Source of the DNA: CAYFJO01 sp964343305
GTDB lineage: Bacteria > Planctomycetota > Planctomycetia > Pirellulales > Pirellulaceae
Direction: 5' to 3'
Assembly: GCA_964343305.1 (NCBI GenBank)
Contig: CAYFJO010000326.1
Span: forward strand, 1-12,316
Length of the DNA stretch: 12,316 bases
The notes beneath the pieces are model-generated. The model saw nothing but the letters and a program-made list of their open reading frames with translations, made no database searches and was not told where the DNA came from. A program made the translations under genes and the position numbers. This document shows, piece after piece, positions 1 through 6,749 of this stretch (positions within the stretch are counted from its first letter, which is position 1; every line of letters begins with the position of its first letter).

Positions 1-2
1 CG

Positions 3-2171
3 ACGGCCGGATGGCCGCACGTGCGTGCCGTTCGTGTGCTGGCCGCGAAAGGACTCACCGTACGCTCCTCCCATTCCTACATCGTTCACGCCGGAAGCGA
101 GGTGACGGAACTGGGCACGGTCCCCCTGGCACCGGACGGTTCCTTCCACATCGAAGTGCCGGCGAATACGCCACTCTCCCTTCAGATGGTCGATGCAGAA
201 GGACGGTCGGAACTGAACGAAATGTCCTGGATCTTCGTGCGTCCCGGCGAGCAACGTAGTTGCGTGGGATGTCATCAGAAACGACAAGCTGTGCCGAGCC
301 GCGCTGAACAACTCGCGTCGGCATTGCAAACAGCCCCGCTGAAATTGTTGGGACAGGGAGACCCTCACAGATTCCGAGGTAACAACGCTGCCGTCACCGG
401 CCTGATGGAGTTGCAGTTCGACCGCTATCGTGAAGTGGCAGGACTGAACCGACACGGCGAGTCAGCAGAAGTCACAACTCTGGTCGAGGAGTTGCGCAGC
501 GGCGACGCCTCGCAAAGAATCTCTGCCGCGCAACGATTGTCGATATTCCGCGATCCAGCCGCCGCGCAGGCGTTAGCCGAATGCCTGGGTGAGGACAGCC
601 GTGAAGTGCGCGTTGCGGCAGCCATGTCATTGGCTGTTTGCGGCACGCGCAAATCGATTGGGCCGCTCCTTGACGCACTGACGAGCCGAGAGCCTTTGGT
701 CGCTCAGGCAGCAGCCATCGCGATCGAAAACTTGACAGGTCATGCCGAGCCGTTCGATGCGTTCACCACGTCGCCCGAGAGACAGGAGCAGGCAGATCGG
801 TGGAGACAATGGTTTGCCGATGCGAACTGGGACAAAATCGAAGCGGAATTGGTCCAACGCCTGCAGAGCTCCGATCGCGACGTCGTTCGGCGCGCGGCGG
901 TGGCCCTGGGCCATACTGGCGGTGATGCGGCACGTGATGCTTTGCACCAGTACGTGATGGCTCATCGAGGAAACAATCCACTCCCCGCGTGGCGGAAGAG
1001 CGGTCACCGAGGCGACGCCGCTCGATTCAACTCGCTATCGCCAGTGAATCCGCGCACCTTGCAGGCCGCCACCAGATCGCTGGGCTACCTGCGTGACGTC
1101 AGGTCCATCCCCATGCTGACCGAAACAATTGCCCAGCACAGCAATCCGGAGACGGCGAATCTGTTCCTCGCCGAAGCGGCTGCGGAAGCACTGGGACGCA
1201 TGGAATCGGCGCAAGCCAACGCTGCACTGGTCCAGGCCTTTGCCTCTCTCGGCCCGTATCCTCAGTACACTCGATGGTACGGCGACCATGATGCCTTGAT
1301 GTCGTGCCACGCCTCGCCACTGCACTACTTCATCGCCGAAGCGCTGGACGCACGTCAATGCACACAGGCAGCGAGTATTGTCCCCCATCTGATCCGCTCG
1401 GTACCCATTGATCCTGACCGGGCGTTGTTTTTGGGAAACGACGACTGTGAATTACTCGTGGGACGAATCATCCGTCTCAACGGTGCGGAAGCAACAGTGG
1501 TCGAAACTTGCTTGGCGATCCTAGGCGATCCCAAGGCTTCGCGAACCAAGGAGATCGAGGAGGCCATCTCCACAATCCATCGCTGCTGGGCCGGAGAGCC
1601 GACTCCGGAAAATCGCGCTGCTCAAATCCTGTCTCTGGTCTGTCGTGATACGAAATACGAGCCACGTGTTCGGGAGACCTTTCTGCGTTATCGCCAGAAG
1701 AAGAACGATATCCCGCGCGTGTTCGACACGGGGATTCCTGTTGTTAACGCTCTGCCGATCAGGAATTGGGTCTGCTTTTACCTGGCGAGAACTCTCGGCA
1801 ATCTCGCTCAACCCGAGTCGGCCGCTGCGCTCATCACGACGCTCGAGCAAGAACCGGCCGAAGCCGCAACGGGACGCCCCGATCCGCTCGGCGTCGGAGT
1901 GCTTTTCCTGCACAACGAACTCACCCCTTGCTGGCGAGCCGCCGTCGCCTGGGCTTTGGGCCGGATCGGAGACCGCCGCGCCATACCTGTGCTACTCGAA
2001 ATCGTCGCCGATCTGGACAACGCAACCGACACACGGCACGCCGCAGCCGAAGCCTTGGGACAAATCGGGGATCCCGCAAGTGTCGACGCGATACGTTCTT
2101 TGGCTGACGATTATCCGGAAGTCTCCACACGTCGTGCTCTGCTCCGAGTGCTGATCGATGTCGGTCATTAG
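3..2171 (+). CDS. HzsA-like c-type haem module fused to HEAT repeats (5' partial)
   Basis: The reading frame is open to the left edge, so the gene probably starts outside the window; the first possible in-window start is GTG at 21, and numbering here counts from it. Residues about 1-80 resemble the domain preceding a haem in hydrazine synthase alpha-subunit-like proteins (LGTVPLAPDGSF, then WIFVRPGE). A c-type haem site, CVGCH, follows at residues 81-85 (bases 261-275). From about residue 154 to the end the protein is largely HEAT/PBS-lyase-like helical repeats, clearest at 154-240, 270-315, 343-412 and 580-716 (AAVAWALGRIGD, AAAEALGQIGDP). The haem motif implies export across the inner membrane; the signal peptide would lie off the window. 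Such homologues are common in non-anammox planctomycetes, so hydrazine chemistry should not be assumed. A redox or scaffolding role is inference. The next gene on this strand starts 154 bp downstream behind its own promoter-like element. Confidence 0.8.
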   Translation, partial: TAGWPHVRAVRVLAAKGLTVRSSHSYIVHAGSEVTELGTVPLAPDGSFHIEVPANTPLSLQMVDAEGRSELNEMSWIFVRPGEQRSCVGCHQKRQAVPSRAEQLASALQTAPLKLLGQGDPHRFRGNNAAVTGLMELQFDRYREVAGLNRHGESAEVTTLVEELRSGDASQRISAAQRLSIFRDPAAAQALAECLGEDSREVRVAAAMSLAVCGTRKSIGPLLDALTSREPLVAQAAAIAIENLTGHAEPFDAFTTSPERQEQADRWRQWFADANWDKIEAELVQRLQSSDRDVVRRAAVALGHTGGDAARDALHQYVMAHRGNNPLPAWRKSGHRGDAARFNSLSPVNPRTLQAATRSLGYLRDVRSIPMLTETIAQHSNPETANLFLAEAAAEALGRMESAQANAALVQAFASLGPYPQYTRWYGDHDALMSCHASPLHYFIAEALDARQCTQAASIVPHLIRSVPIDPDRALFLGNDDCELLVGRIIRLNGAEATVVETCLAILGDPKASRTKEIEEAISTIHRCWAGEPTPENRAAQILSLVCRDTKYEPRVRETFLRYRQKKNDIPRVFDTGIPVVNALPIRNWVCFYLARTLGNLAQPESAAALITTLEQEPAEAATGRPDPLGVGVLFLHNELTPCWRAAVAWALGRIGDRRAIPVLLEIVADLDNATDTRHAAAEALGQIGDPASVDAIRSLADDYPEVSTRRALLRVLIDVGH

Positions 2172-2223
2172 TCCCGCTTGGTCTTCGGCCGGGTACGACA
2201 GCATTGCTTAGCTTCATAATACT

Positions 2224-2247
2224 AAACAAAGTTGATATACTTTATTT
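2224..2247 (+). promoter_or_regulatory. 24-bp palindromic operator / extended -10 promoter, copy A
   Basis: The left arm AAACAAAGT (2224-2232) and right arm ACTTTATTT (2239-2247) are inverted repeats matching at 8 of 9 positions around a 6-bp centre. The same element recurs at 6709-6732 with 22 of 24 bases identical. The centre also holds an extended -10-like sequence, TG-A-TATACT (TATACT at 2236-2241), with a weak -35 candidate TTCATA at 2213-2218, 17 bp upstream. It lies 78 bp before the start codon of the PL22-like gene. Operator and promoter readings are compatible, since a repressor site overlapping a -10 is common. The binding protein is unknown and no regulator gene is in the window. 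Confidence 0.55.
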
Positions 2248-2325
2248 CCTTCAAGTCGTTTAGGAAAGTTTGCCAGCTTGATAACACAGCTCAACGACGC
2301 GTGTGACGCTGCGGAGGCATGTTCG

Positions 2326-3606
2326 ATGAGAAACGTGTGCGGATGGGGCGCCGTGTTGGTGATGGCGTGGTCTTCGCTGTTATGGTCCGCGGATGACGTG
2401 CCGATTCAGGCCACAGGTGCACGAGCCATGGAGATAGAGCTTTCCAATACTTACAAACGATTGAAGGCTCCGGAGACTGGCCGCTTGGCGGTGCAGTTGA
2501 CCGATGGGGAAGGTTTCACCTACCCCCTGTACTTTTTCATCCCCAGCATCACGCGCGATGGAAAGTACTTGATCTACCATCGCGCGGCGCATGGCGAAGT
2601 TCAATTGTACCGGTTGAACTTTGCCACGGGCCAGTCACGACAGCTCACACACGCCGAATGCCCGGATACGCAATGGCGGCCCTGGTGCGTTGATTCCGGC
2701 CGCGGCGTGCTCGACCACCGCAGCGTGCTCAACGTCGCTCGCAACCTGGTCATCTACTTCGACGGCAATGATGTTCATGCTGTCGACGTGGAGACACTCA
2801 AGGACGAGTTGTTGTTCGTGATACCCGAGGGCCGCGAAGCGTACGGGCAGAACTGCGCCACACCGGATGGAAAGTGGCTCGTCTACATCCACACGCCTCG
2901 CGGCAGTGTTTGGGGCAAGCCGTGCAAAGGGGCAGCAGTCGTTGCGTACAACTTCGATACCAAGGAGCAGCGCACGCTCTGTCGCATCGACAGCGCGATT
3001 TTCCATGTGACGGCCTACGATAACGAGCGCTTCATCGTCACTCATCCGGCCGATCACGCCGGGATGTTGCTGACCGATCTGAACAGCGGCCGGATTGAGC
3101 TGCTGCGTGATGGCGATCCCGGCGTCCGTGGCCACTTGATCCATTGCCATGTGACGAGCCGTGGGATTTCCTACGAGGTCCCCGAGGTGCAATTGTCGGG
3201 ACTGTATGATCCGCTGACCAGACGACGGTTCGAATTTCCGTTTCCGAAACACTTCCAGTACATCCACACGGGCCGCGATCCGGAAGGTCGGCTCTGGTTC
3301 TACGAGAACTCCTCGGGCTGGGACAAGTTCGACGTTCATGACATCCATGCGTTGGTGCGTTTGGACCGGCAAGAAGGTGATCGGTGGCTGCGCTTGACCG
3401 GCACGTGGCCGACCTTCGGCGGCGGCCAAAAGGCTCACTTCCACCCCCAACTCACTCCCGACCGAAAGTGGATTCTGATGACCGGCGGTGATACCACGAC
3501 CCGCACCAACCACATTTTTCTGTTGGATGCTTCCGACTTGAAGGACAGCGAGGGGATTTCCACGGAACTACTCAGCGCGACCGGAGCCAACGATATAGCA
3601 CGATGA
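2326..3606 (+). CDS. Exported oligogalacturonate lyase-like beta-propeller (PL22 type)
   Basis: 426 aa. ATG 2326 is chosen because GGAGG (2313-2317) sits 8 nt upstream and the protein then opens with a signal peptide (charged R2, hydrophobic stretch about 6-20, likely cleavage after A22). The upstream in-frame TTG at 2278 would bury this signal. The mature part has repeated propeller-blade motifs (SITRDGKYLIYHR, CATPDGKWLVYI, LTPDRKWILMTG). Family knowledge: PL22 oligogalacturonate lyases are beta-propellers with a metal site of one Gln and three His, two of them spaced as QxxHxH. Here Q368, H371 and H373 reproduce that spacing; H309 or H314 could be the third His, and the cluster H270/H273/H275 may supply the catalytic His. 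The predicted reaction is beta-elimination of short unsaturated galacturonides to 4-deoxy-5-keto-uronate outside the cytoplasm. Most PL22 enzymes are somewhat shorter, the signal peptide accounting for part of the excess. Another TolB-like propeller function remains possible. It probably forms its own transcript between the palindrome upstream and the inverted repeat 36 bp downstream. Confidence 0.72.
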   Translation: MRNVCGWGAVLVMAWSSLLWSADDVPIQATGARAMEIELSNTYKRLKAPETGRLAVQLTDGEGFTYPLYFFIPSITRDGKYLIYHRAAHGEVQLYRLNFATGQSRQLTHAECPDTQWRPWCVDSGRGVLDHRSVLNVARNLVIYFDGNDVHAVDVETLKDELLFVIPEGREAYGQNCATPDGKWLVYIHTPRGSVWGKPCKGAAVVAYNFDTKEQRTLCRIDSAIFHVTAYDNERFIVTHPADHAGMLLTDLNSGRIELLRDGDPGVRGHLIHCHVTSRGISYEVPEVQLSGLYDPLTRRRFEFPFPKHFQYIHTGRDPEGRLWFYENSSGWDKFDVHDIHALVRLDRQEGDRWLRLTGTWPTFGGGQKAHFHPQLTPDRKWILMTGGDTTTRTNHIFLLDASDLKDSEGISTELLSATGANDIAR

Positions 3607-3641
3607 GATCACTTAAGACGAGCGGCCGAAATCAACTTACC

Positions 3642-3705
3642 TGTAGCTACCGTCGCCAGACGGTGGACATCGCCGCAGATCCACGGTCTGGCGACCGTAG
3701 CTACA
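3642..3705. repeat. Inverted pair of GTAG-headed REP-like palindromes (BIME/REPIN type)
   Basis: Two 26-bp arms, 3642-3667 and 3680-3705, are inverted copies matching at 24 of 26 positions around a 12-nt spacer. Each arm carries GTAGCTAC and then its own small hairpin: CCGTC-GCCA-GACGG on the left, GGTC-TGGC-GACC on the right. The two differences between arms fall at paired positions, so each small hairpin stays intact. A GTAG-type head plus an imperfect palindrome, in inverted pairs, is the known layout of REP sequences mobilised by REP-associated tyrosine transposases. No such transposase is in the window. It starts 36 bp after the PL22-like stop and could protect or terminate that transcript, though no T-tract follows. 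Confidence 0.8.
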
Positions 3706-3782
3706 ACACGGATATTTCCATCGGCCAATCGACGTAGCAGCAAACAACACAAACCATCCATAAACCAGCAGGAGTCAAAACC

Positions 3783-5213
3783 ATGGCAATCACACGCAGA
3801 CAATTTGTCCAACGTTCCGCCGCGACCGCCGCCGCTGTTGGCATGCCGCTGGTAGCTTCCTCACGTGTGCTCGGAGCCAACGAAGAGATTCGCGTCGGCA
3901 TTGTCGGACTTGGCGGTCGGGGAAAGGGTGCACACGTGCCGGGCTTCCAGGGCCAAAAAGGCGTTACCGTGGTAGCGATTTCCGATGCCGACCAGCAACG
4001 GATGGGCAGTGCTGCCGAGATGATCGAGTCGAAGTATGGGCACAAAGTTGAACAGTTCACTGACATGCGCAAGATGTTCGACCGCAAAGACATCGACGTC
4101 ATCGGCAACGCGACGCAGAATTATTGGCATGGTCTAAGCACCATCTGGGCGTGTCAGGCCGGCAAGCATGTCTATGTCGAGAAGCCGCTCTCGCACTACA
4201 TCTGGGAGGGTCGGCAGATGGTCAATGCGGCGCGGAAGTACGACCGCATCGTCCAGTGCGGCACTCAGCACCGGTCGGAGGCTAAGTTCCCCAAGGCGAT
4301 CCAATGGATCCGCGAAGGCCATCTGGGCAAAATCAAGCACGTCACGGCGTTCGCCAACAAGCCACGTAGCTCGTGTGGCAAGCGCGAGACGCCACTGCCC
4401 ATTTCCGACCACGTTGATTATGACCTCTGGTGCGGACCGGCCAAGAAAGTGCCACTCTACCGGAACAAACTTCACTACGACTGCAGTTTCGATTGGAACA
4501 CGGGCGACGGCGAGTCGTGCAACCAGGGAGTGCACGAGGTGGATGTTGCCCGCTGGTGTCTCGGTGAGACCATGCTGCCGCGACGAGCGATGAGTATCGG
4601 CGGCCGCTTCTCGTTCAACGACGCGTGCGATGTGCCGAACACACAGATCATCTACTACGATTTCCCCACCGCTCCGCTACTCTACGAAGTACACAACCTC
4701 CGCAAGGCCAAGGGGTCGAGTGAATCGCCCGACTATCGTGGCGAACGGGTGGGGGTGATCGTCAACTGCGAAGGCGGTTCGGTGAGCCTTTACCGCGGAG
4801 TCGCATGGGACAACGATGGTAAGCAAGTACAGACCTTTACCGGTGGTGGTAATCATTTTGCCAATTTCATTGATGCAGTTCGTAGCGGTCGTCGGGAAGA
4901 CCTCAATGCGGACGTCGAGGTGGGACACGTTTCCACCGCCATTTGCCACGTTGGAAACATTTCGTATCGCGTCGGCCAAGTCGCCGCCGCTACACAACAA
5001 CGCGCCGCCGTTGGGGACGTCCCCATCTGGAATGAAATGTACGACCGTTTTGCAATTCATCTGAAGTCCAACGAAATCGACATCAATACCGCTACTCTTG
5101 GTCCGTGGCTGGAAGTCGATCACCAGAATGAGCGATTCAAGGACCACGACGAGGCCAACCGGCTGGTCCAAGGCTTCTACCGCGAGCCGTACGTCGCATC
5201 GGAACCGATTTAA
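3783..5213 (+). CDS. Tat-exported Gfo/Idh/MocA family oxidoreductase (EKP-type)
   Basis: 476 aa, starting at ATG 3783 with AGGAG at 3770-3774. The N-terminus is a twin-arginine signal, T4-R-R-Q-F-V, with a hydrophobic Ala-rich stretch and cleavage probably near residue 32. The Rossmann nucleotide-binding motif GLGGRG is at 42-47 (GxGxxG). The catalytic-type motif E133-K134-P135 follows the usual GKHVYVEKP context, and NQGVHEVDVARW (N247-W258, including H251) matches the conserved second-domain segment of the family. Members reduce or oxidise sugars, inositols or related polyols with NAD(P). Tat export of a folded, cofactor-loaded enzyme is typical of planctomycete members. The substrate cannot be read from sequence. 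At 476 aa it is longer than the common 330-400 aa, in line with the long C-terminal regions of secreted planctomycete forms. It is flanked on both sides by repeat-bearing gaps, so it may be transcribed alone. It is clearly distinct from the two oxidoreductases downstream. Confidence 0.9.
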   Translation: MAITRRQFVQRSAATAAAVGMPLVASSRVLGANEEIRVGIVGLGGRGKGAHVPGFQGQKGVTVVAISDADQQRMGSAAEMIESKYGHKVEQFTDMRKMFDRKDIDVIGNATQNYWHGLSTIWACQAGKHVYVEKPLSHYIWEGRQMVNAARKYDRIVQCGTQHRSEAKFPKAIQWIREGHLGKIKHVTAFANKPRSSCGKRETPLPISDHVDYDLWCGPAKKVPLYRNKLHYDCSFDWNTGDGESCNQGVHEVDVARWCLGETMLPRRAMSIGGRFSFNDACDVPNTQIIYYDFPTAPLLYEVHNLRKAKGSSESPDYRGERVGVIVNCEGGSVSLYRGVAWDNDGKQVQTFTGGGNHFANFIDAVRSGRREDLNADVEVGHVSTAICHVGNISYRVGQVAAATQQRAAVGDVPIWNEMYDRFAIHLKSNEIDINTATLGPWLEVDHQNERFKDHDEANRLVQGFYREPYVASEPI

Positions 5214-5352
5214 GTGGTGATGCCCGATCGCTGTACTTCTTGGTGAGAACGCTAGTCCGGATTATTCATGCCTCACATGGCCAAACCTAATCGGACAGCG
5301 CAGACGAATGAAGAGATTGGCGCGGCAGGGCACAACCCATGGGAATTCCTTT

Positions 5353-5424
5353 GGACAGAAAGATTAGGGGACAGAAAAATGAATGCCGCCTTCTTAATCT
5401 TTCTGTCCCCTAATTTCTCTGTCC
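5353..5424. repeat. REP-like composite inverted repeat with tandem subunits
   Basis: A 15-bp arm, ATTAGGGGACAGAAA (5363-5377), is perfectly inverted at 5400-5414. GGACAGAAAGATTA (5353-5366) is also perfectly inverted at 5395-5408. Each arm therefore holds two tandem copies of a roughly 16-bp unit beginning GGACAGA, and the full 30-bp arms (5353-5382 and 5395-5424) match at 26 of 30 positions. Two mutually exclusive hairpins are possible. An outer 8-bp pair, TCGGACAG at 5291-5298 and its complement at 5419-5426, may extend the element. It is unrelated in sequence to the other two repeats. It fills much of the 270-bp gap before the duplicated oxidoreductases, and no gene is seen there. A weak -10-like TAAAAT (5445-5450) follows, without a convincing -35. 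Confidence 0.8.
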
Positions 5425-5483
5425 GATGTGCGCGGCGTTTTAGTTAAAATAACCGCAACCTGCTTTTACAAGGAGTAACTGTC

Positions 5484-6680
5484 ATGAACGATTTCACGTC
5501 ACGACGTTCGTTTCTGCAAGCGGTTGGCGTCGGTGCCGCTGCTGTGGGAATAGCAGGGTCAGCGTCCGCCCAGCAAAAAAAGATCCAGGGCTTCGAGGAA
5601 GCACCCACCGATCCGAACGCTTCGAAAGGGTGGAAGCCCGTCTCTGACCGCAAGATCCGCGTAGGCATTGTCGGATACGGCACTTGCCGTTTCGGAGCTG
5701 CCTTCAGCTTCCAGGACCACCCGAATGTTGACATCGTGGCCGTTAGTGATTTGTTCCCCGATCGGTGTGCCGCATTGGCAAAGGCGTGTCGCTGCGAGAG
5801 AACTTATCCGTCTCTCGAAGAACTCGTTAAAGACGACAATATCGAGGCCGTATTTGTGGCCACCGATGCTCCGAGCCATGCCCGTCATTGCATCGAAGTC
5901 CTCAAACACGGCAAGCACGTCGCCTGCGCCGTCCCGGCTGTCTATGGGTCACTTGAAGACGCCGACAAACTGTTCGAAGCGGTGAAGACCAGCGGTCTTA
6001 AGTACATGATGTTCGAGACGTCTTGCTACCGCGCCGACTGCTACGCAATGCGGCAGATCTACCAGGCCGGAGGGTTCGGCCGGCTGATCTACTCCGAGGG
6101 CGAGTACTACCACTTTCACTCCCATCAGATCGGGTCGTACAAAAACTGGCGCGTCGGGAGCATCCCCTTATGGTATCCCACTCATTCCACCGCGTACTAC
6201 GTCGGCGTAACTGACAAACCCTTTACTTCCGTGTCGTGCACTGGTTTCAGCGCGGACTTTCCCTCATTTAAGCCCGGGGCCAACGCGTACAACAATACCT
6301 ACACCGATGAGATCGCCCTTTTTCAAACGGCCGAGGGTGGCACTTCGCGCATGCTGATGTGCAAGGGTATCCGCAGCAAGGGTGGCGAAACCGGTCGTGT
6401 GTTTGGCGAACAAGGCTGGATGGAAGGCACCGAGTACCACGGCGCCACGAAGGACTTGCCCGATATCTCGCGTCCACCACTTCCGCCCGACGTGAAAGCC
6501 GGCGGCCACGGTGGCTCGCACGGGCAACTGATGAACGAGTTCGTCCTCTCCATGCTCGGAGACCGTAAACCGCTCGTCGACATTGTCCAGTCGCTGAATA
6601 TGACCGTCTGTGGCATCGTCGCTCACCAATCAGCCCTGAAAGACGGCGAACTGATGAAGATACCGCGGTACAAAATCTGA
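5484..6680 (+). CDS. Tat-exported Gfo/Idh/MocA protein lacking EKP, tandem copy 1
   Basis: 398 aa, starting at ATG 5484 with AAGGAG just upstream (5470-5475). The Tat signal is S6-R-R-S-F-L, with cleavage likely after SASA (residue 29). The Rossmann segment VGIVGYGTCRFGAAF lies at about 60-74; it has G64-x-G66, but the third glycine of the usual GxGxxG is displaced. Where the family normally has EKP this protein reads GKHVACAVPAV (AVPAV at 149-153), so the usual catalytic lysine is absent. The local pattern, then KYMMFETS and GEYYHFH, recalls GH109, the NAD-dependent alpha-N-acetylgalactosaminidase branch, which also replaces EKP with a VPA-type motif. GGHGGSHGQLMNEF near the C-terminus is also shared with that style of protein. 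It could be a lyase or glycosidase-like NAD enzyme, or a non-catalytic partner of its neighbour. The gene is 69 bp upstream of its paralogue; by hand count the proteins are about 72% identical. Substrate unknown. Confidence 0.85.
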   Translation: MNDFTSRRSFLQAVGVGAAAVGIAGSASAQQKKIQGFEEAPTDPNASKGWKPVSDRKIRVGIVGYGTCRFGAAFSFQDHPNVDIVAVSDLFPDRCAALAKACRCERTYPSLEELVKDDNIEAVFVATDAPSHARHCIEVLKHGKHVACAVPAVYGSLEDADKLFEAVKTSGLKYMMFETSCYRADCYAMRQIYQAGGFGRLIYSEGEYYHFHSHQIGSYKNWRVGSIPLWYPTHSTAYYVGVTDKPFTSVSCTGFSADFPSFKPGANAYNNTYTDEIALFQTAEGGTSRMLMCKGIRSKGGETGRVFGEQGWMEGTEYHGATKDLPDISRPPLPPDVKAGGHGGSHGQLMNEFVLSMLGDRKPLVDIVQSLNMTVCGIVAHQSALKDGELMKIPRYKI

Positions 6681-6708
6681 CAACTCAGACCTCGAAGAGA
6701 GCGTAACC

Positions 6709-6732
6709 AAACAAAGTTGATACACTTTACTT
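6709..6732 (+). promoter_or_regulatory. 24-bp palindromic operator / extended -10 promoter, copy B
   Basis: Second copy of the element at 2224-2247, differing at two of 24 bases. Left arm AAACAAAGT (6709-6717) and right arm ACTTTACTT (6724-6732) match at 7 of 9 inverted positions. It overlaps a weaker extended -10 (TG-A-TACACT, TACACT at 6721-6726) and ends 3 bp before the AAGGAG ribosome site (6736-6741) of the next gene. A start of transcription near 6733 would give a very short leader. This suggests that the second duplicated oxidoreductase and the URO-D genes behind it have their own control point, shared with the PL22-like gene. Confidence 0.5.
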
Positions 6733-6749
6733 AGCAAGGAGTCACTACC

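Noticed and set aside
11..259. 82-codon plus-strand frame at the left edge starting with ATG
   Set aside because: It overlaps the haem/HEAT gene in another frame and gives an Arg-rich product without any motif.
2278..2325. In-frame TTG start upstream of the PL22-like gene
   Set aside because: It would add 16 residues in front of a good signal peptide, whereas ATG 2326 has GGAGG at the right distance.
2635..3513. 292-codon open frame on the minus strand inside the PL22-like gene
   Set aside because: It lies wholly antisense to a well-supported gene, shows no recognisable domain, and is the kind of open frame expected in GC-rich coding DNA.
5445..5450. Promoter for the first duplicated oxidoreductase (TAAAAT)
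   Set aside because: There is a -10-like hexamer but no -35 at a suitable distance and no TGn extension, so it is not listed as a feature.
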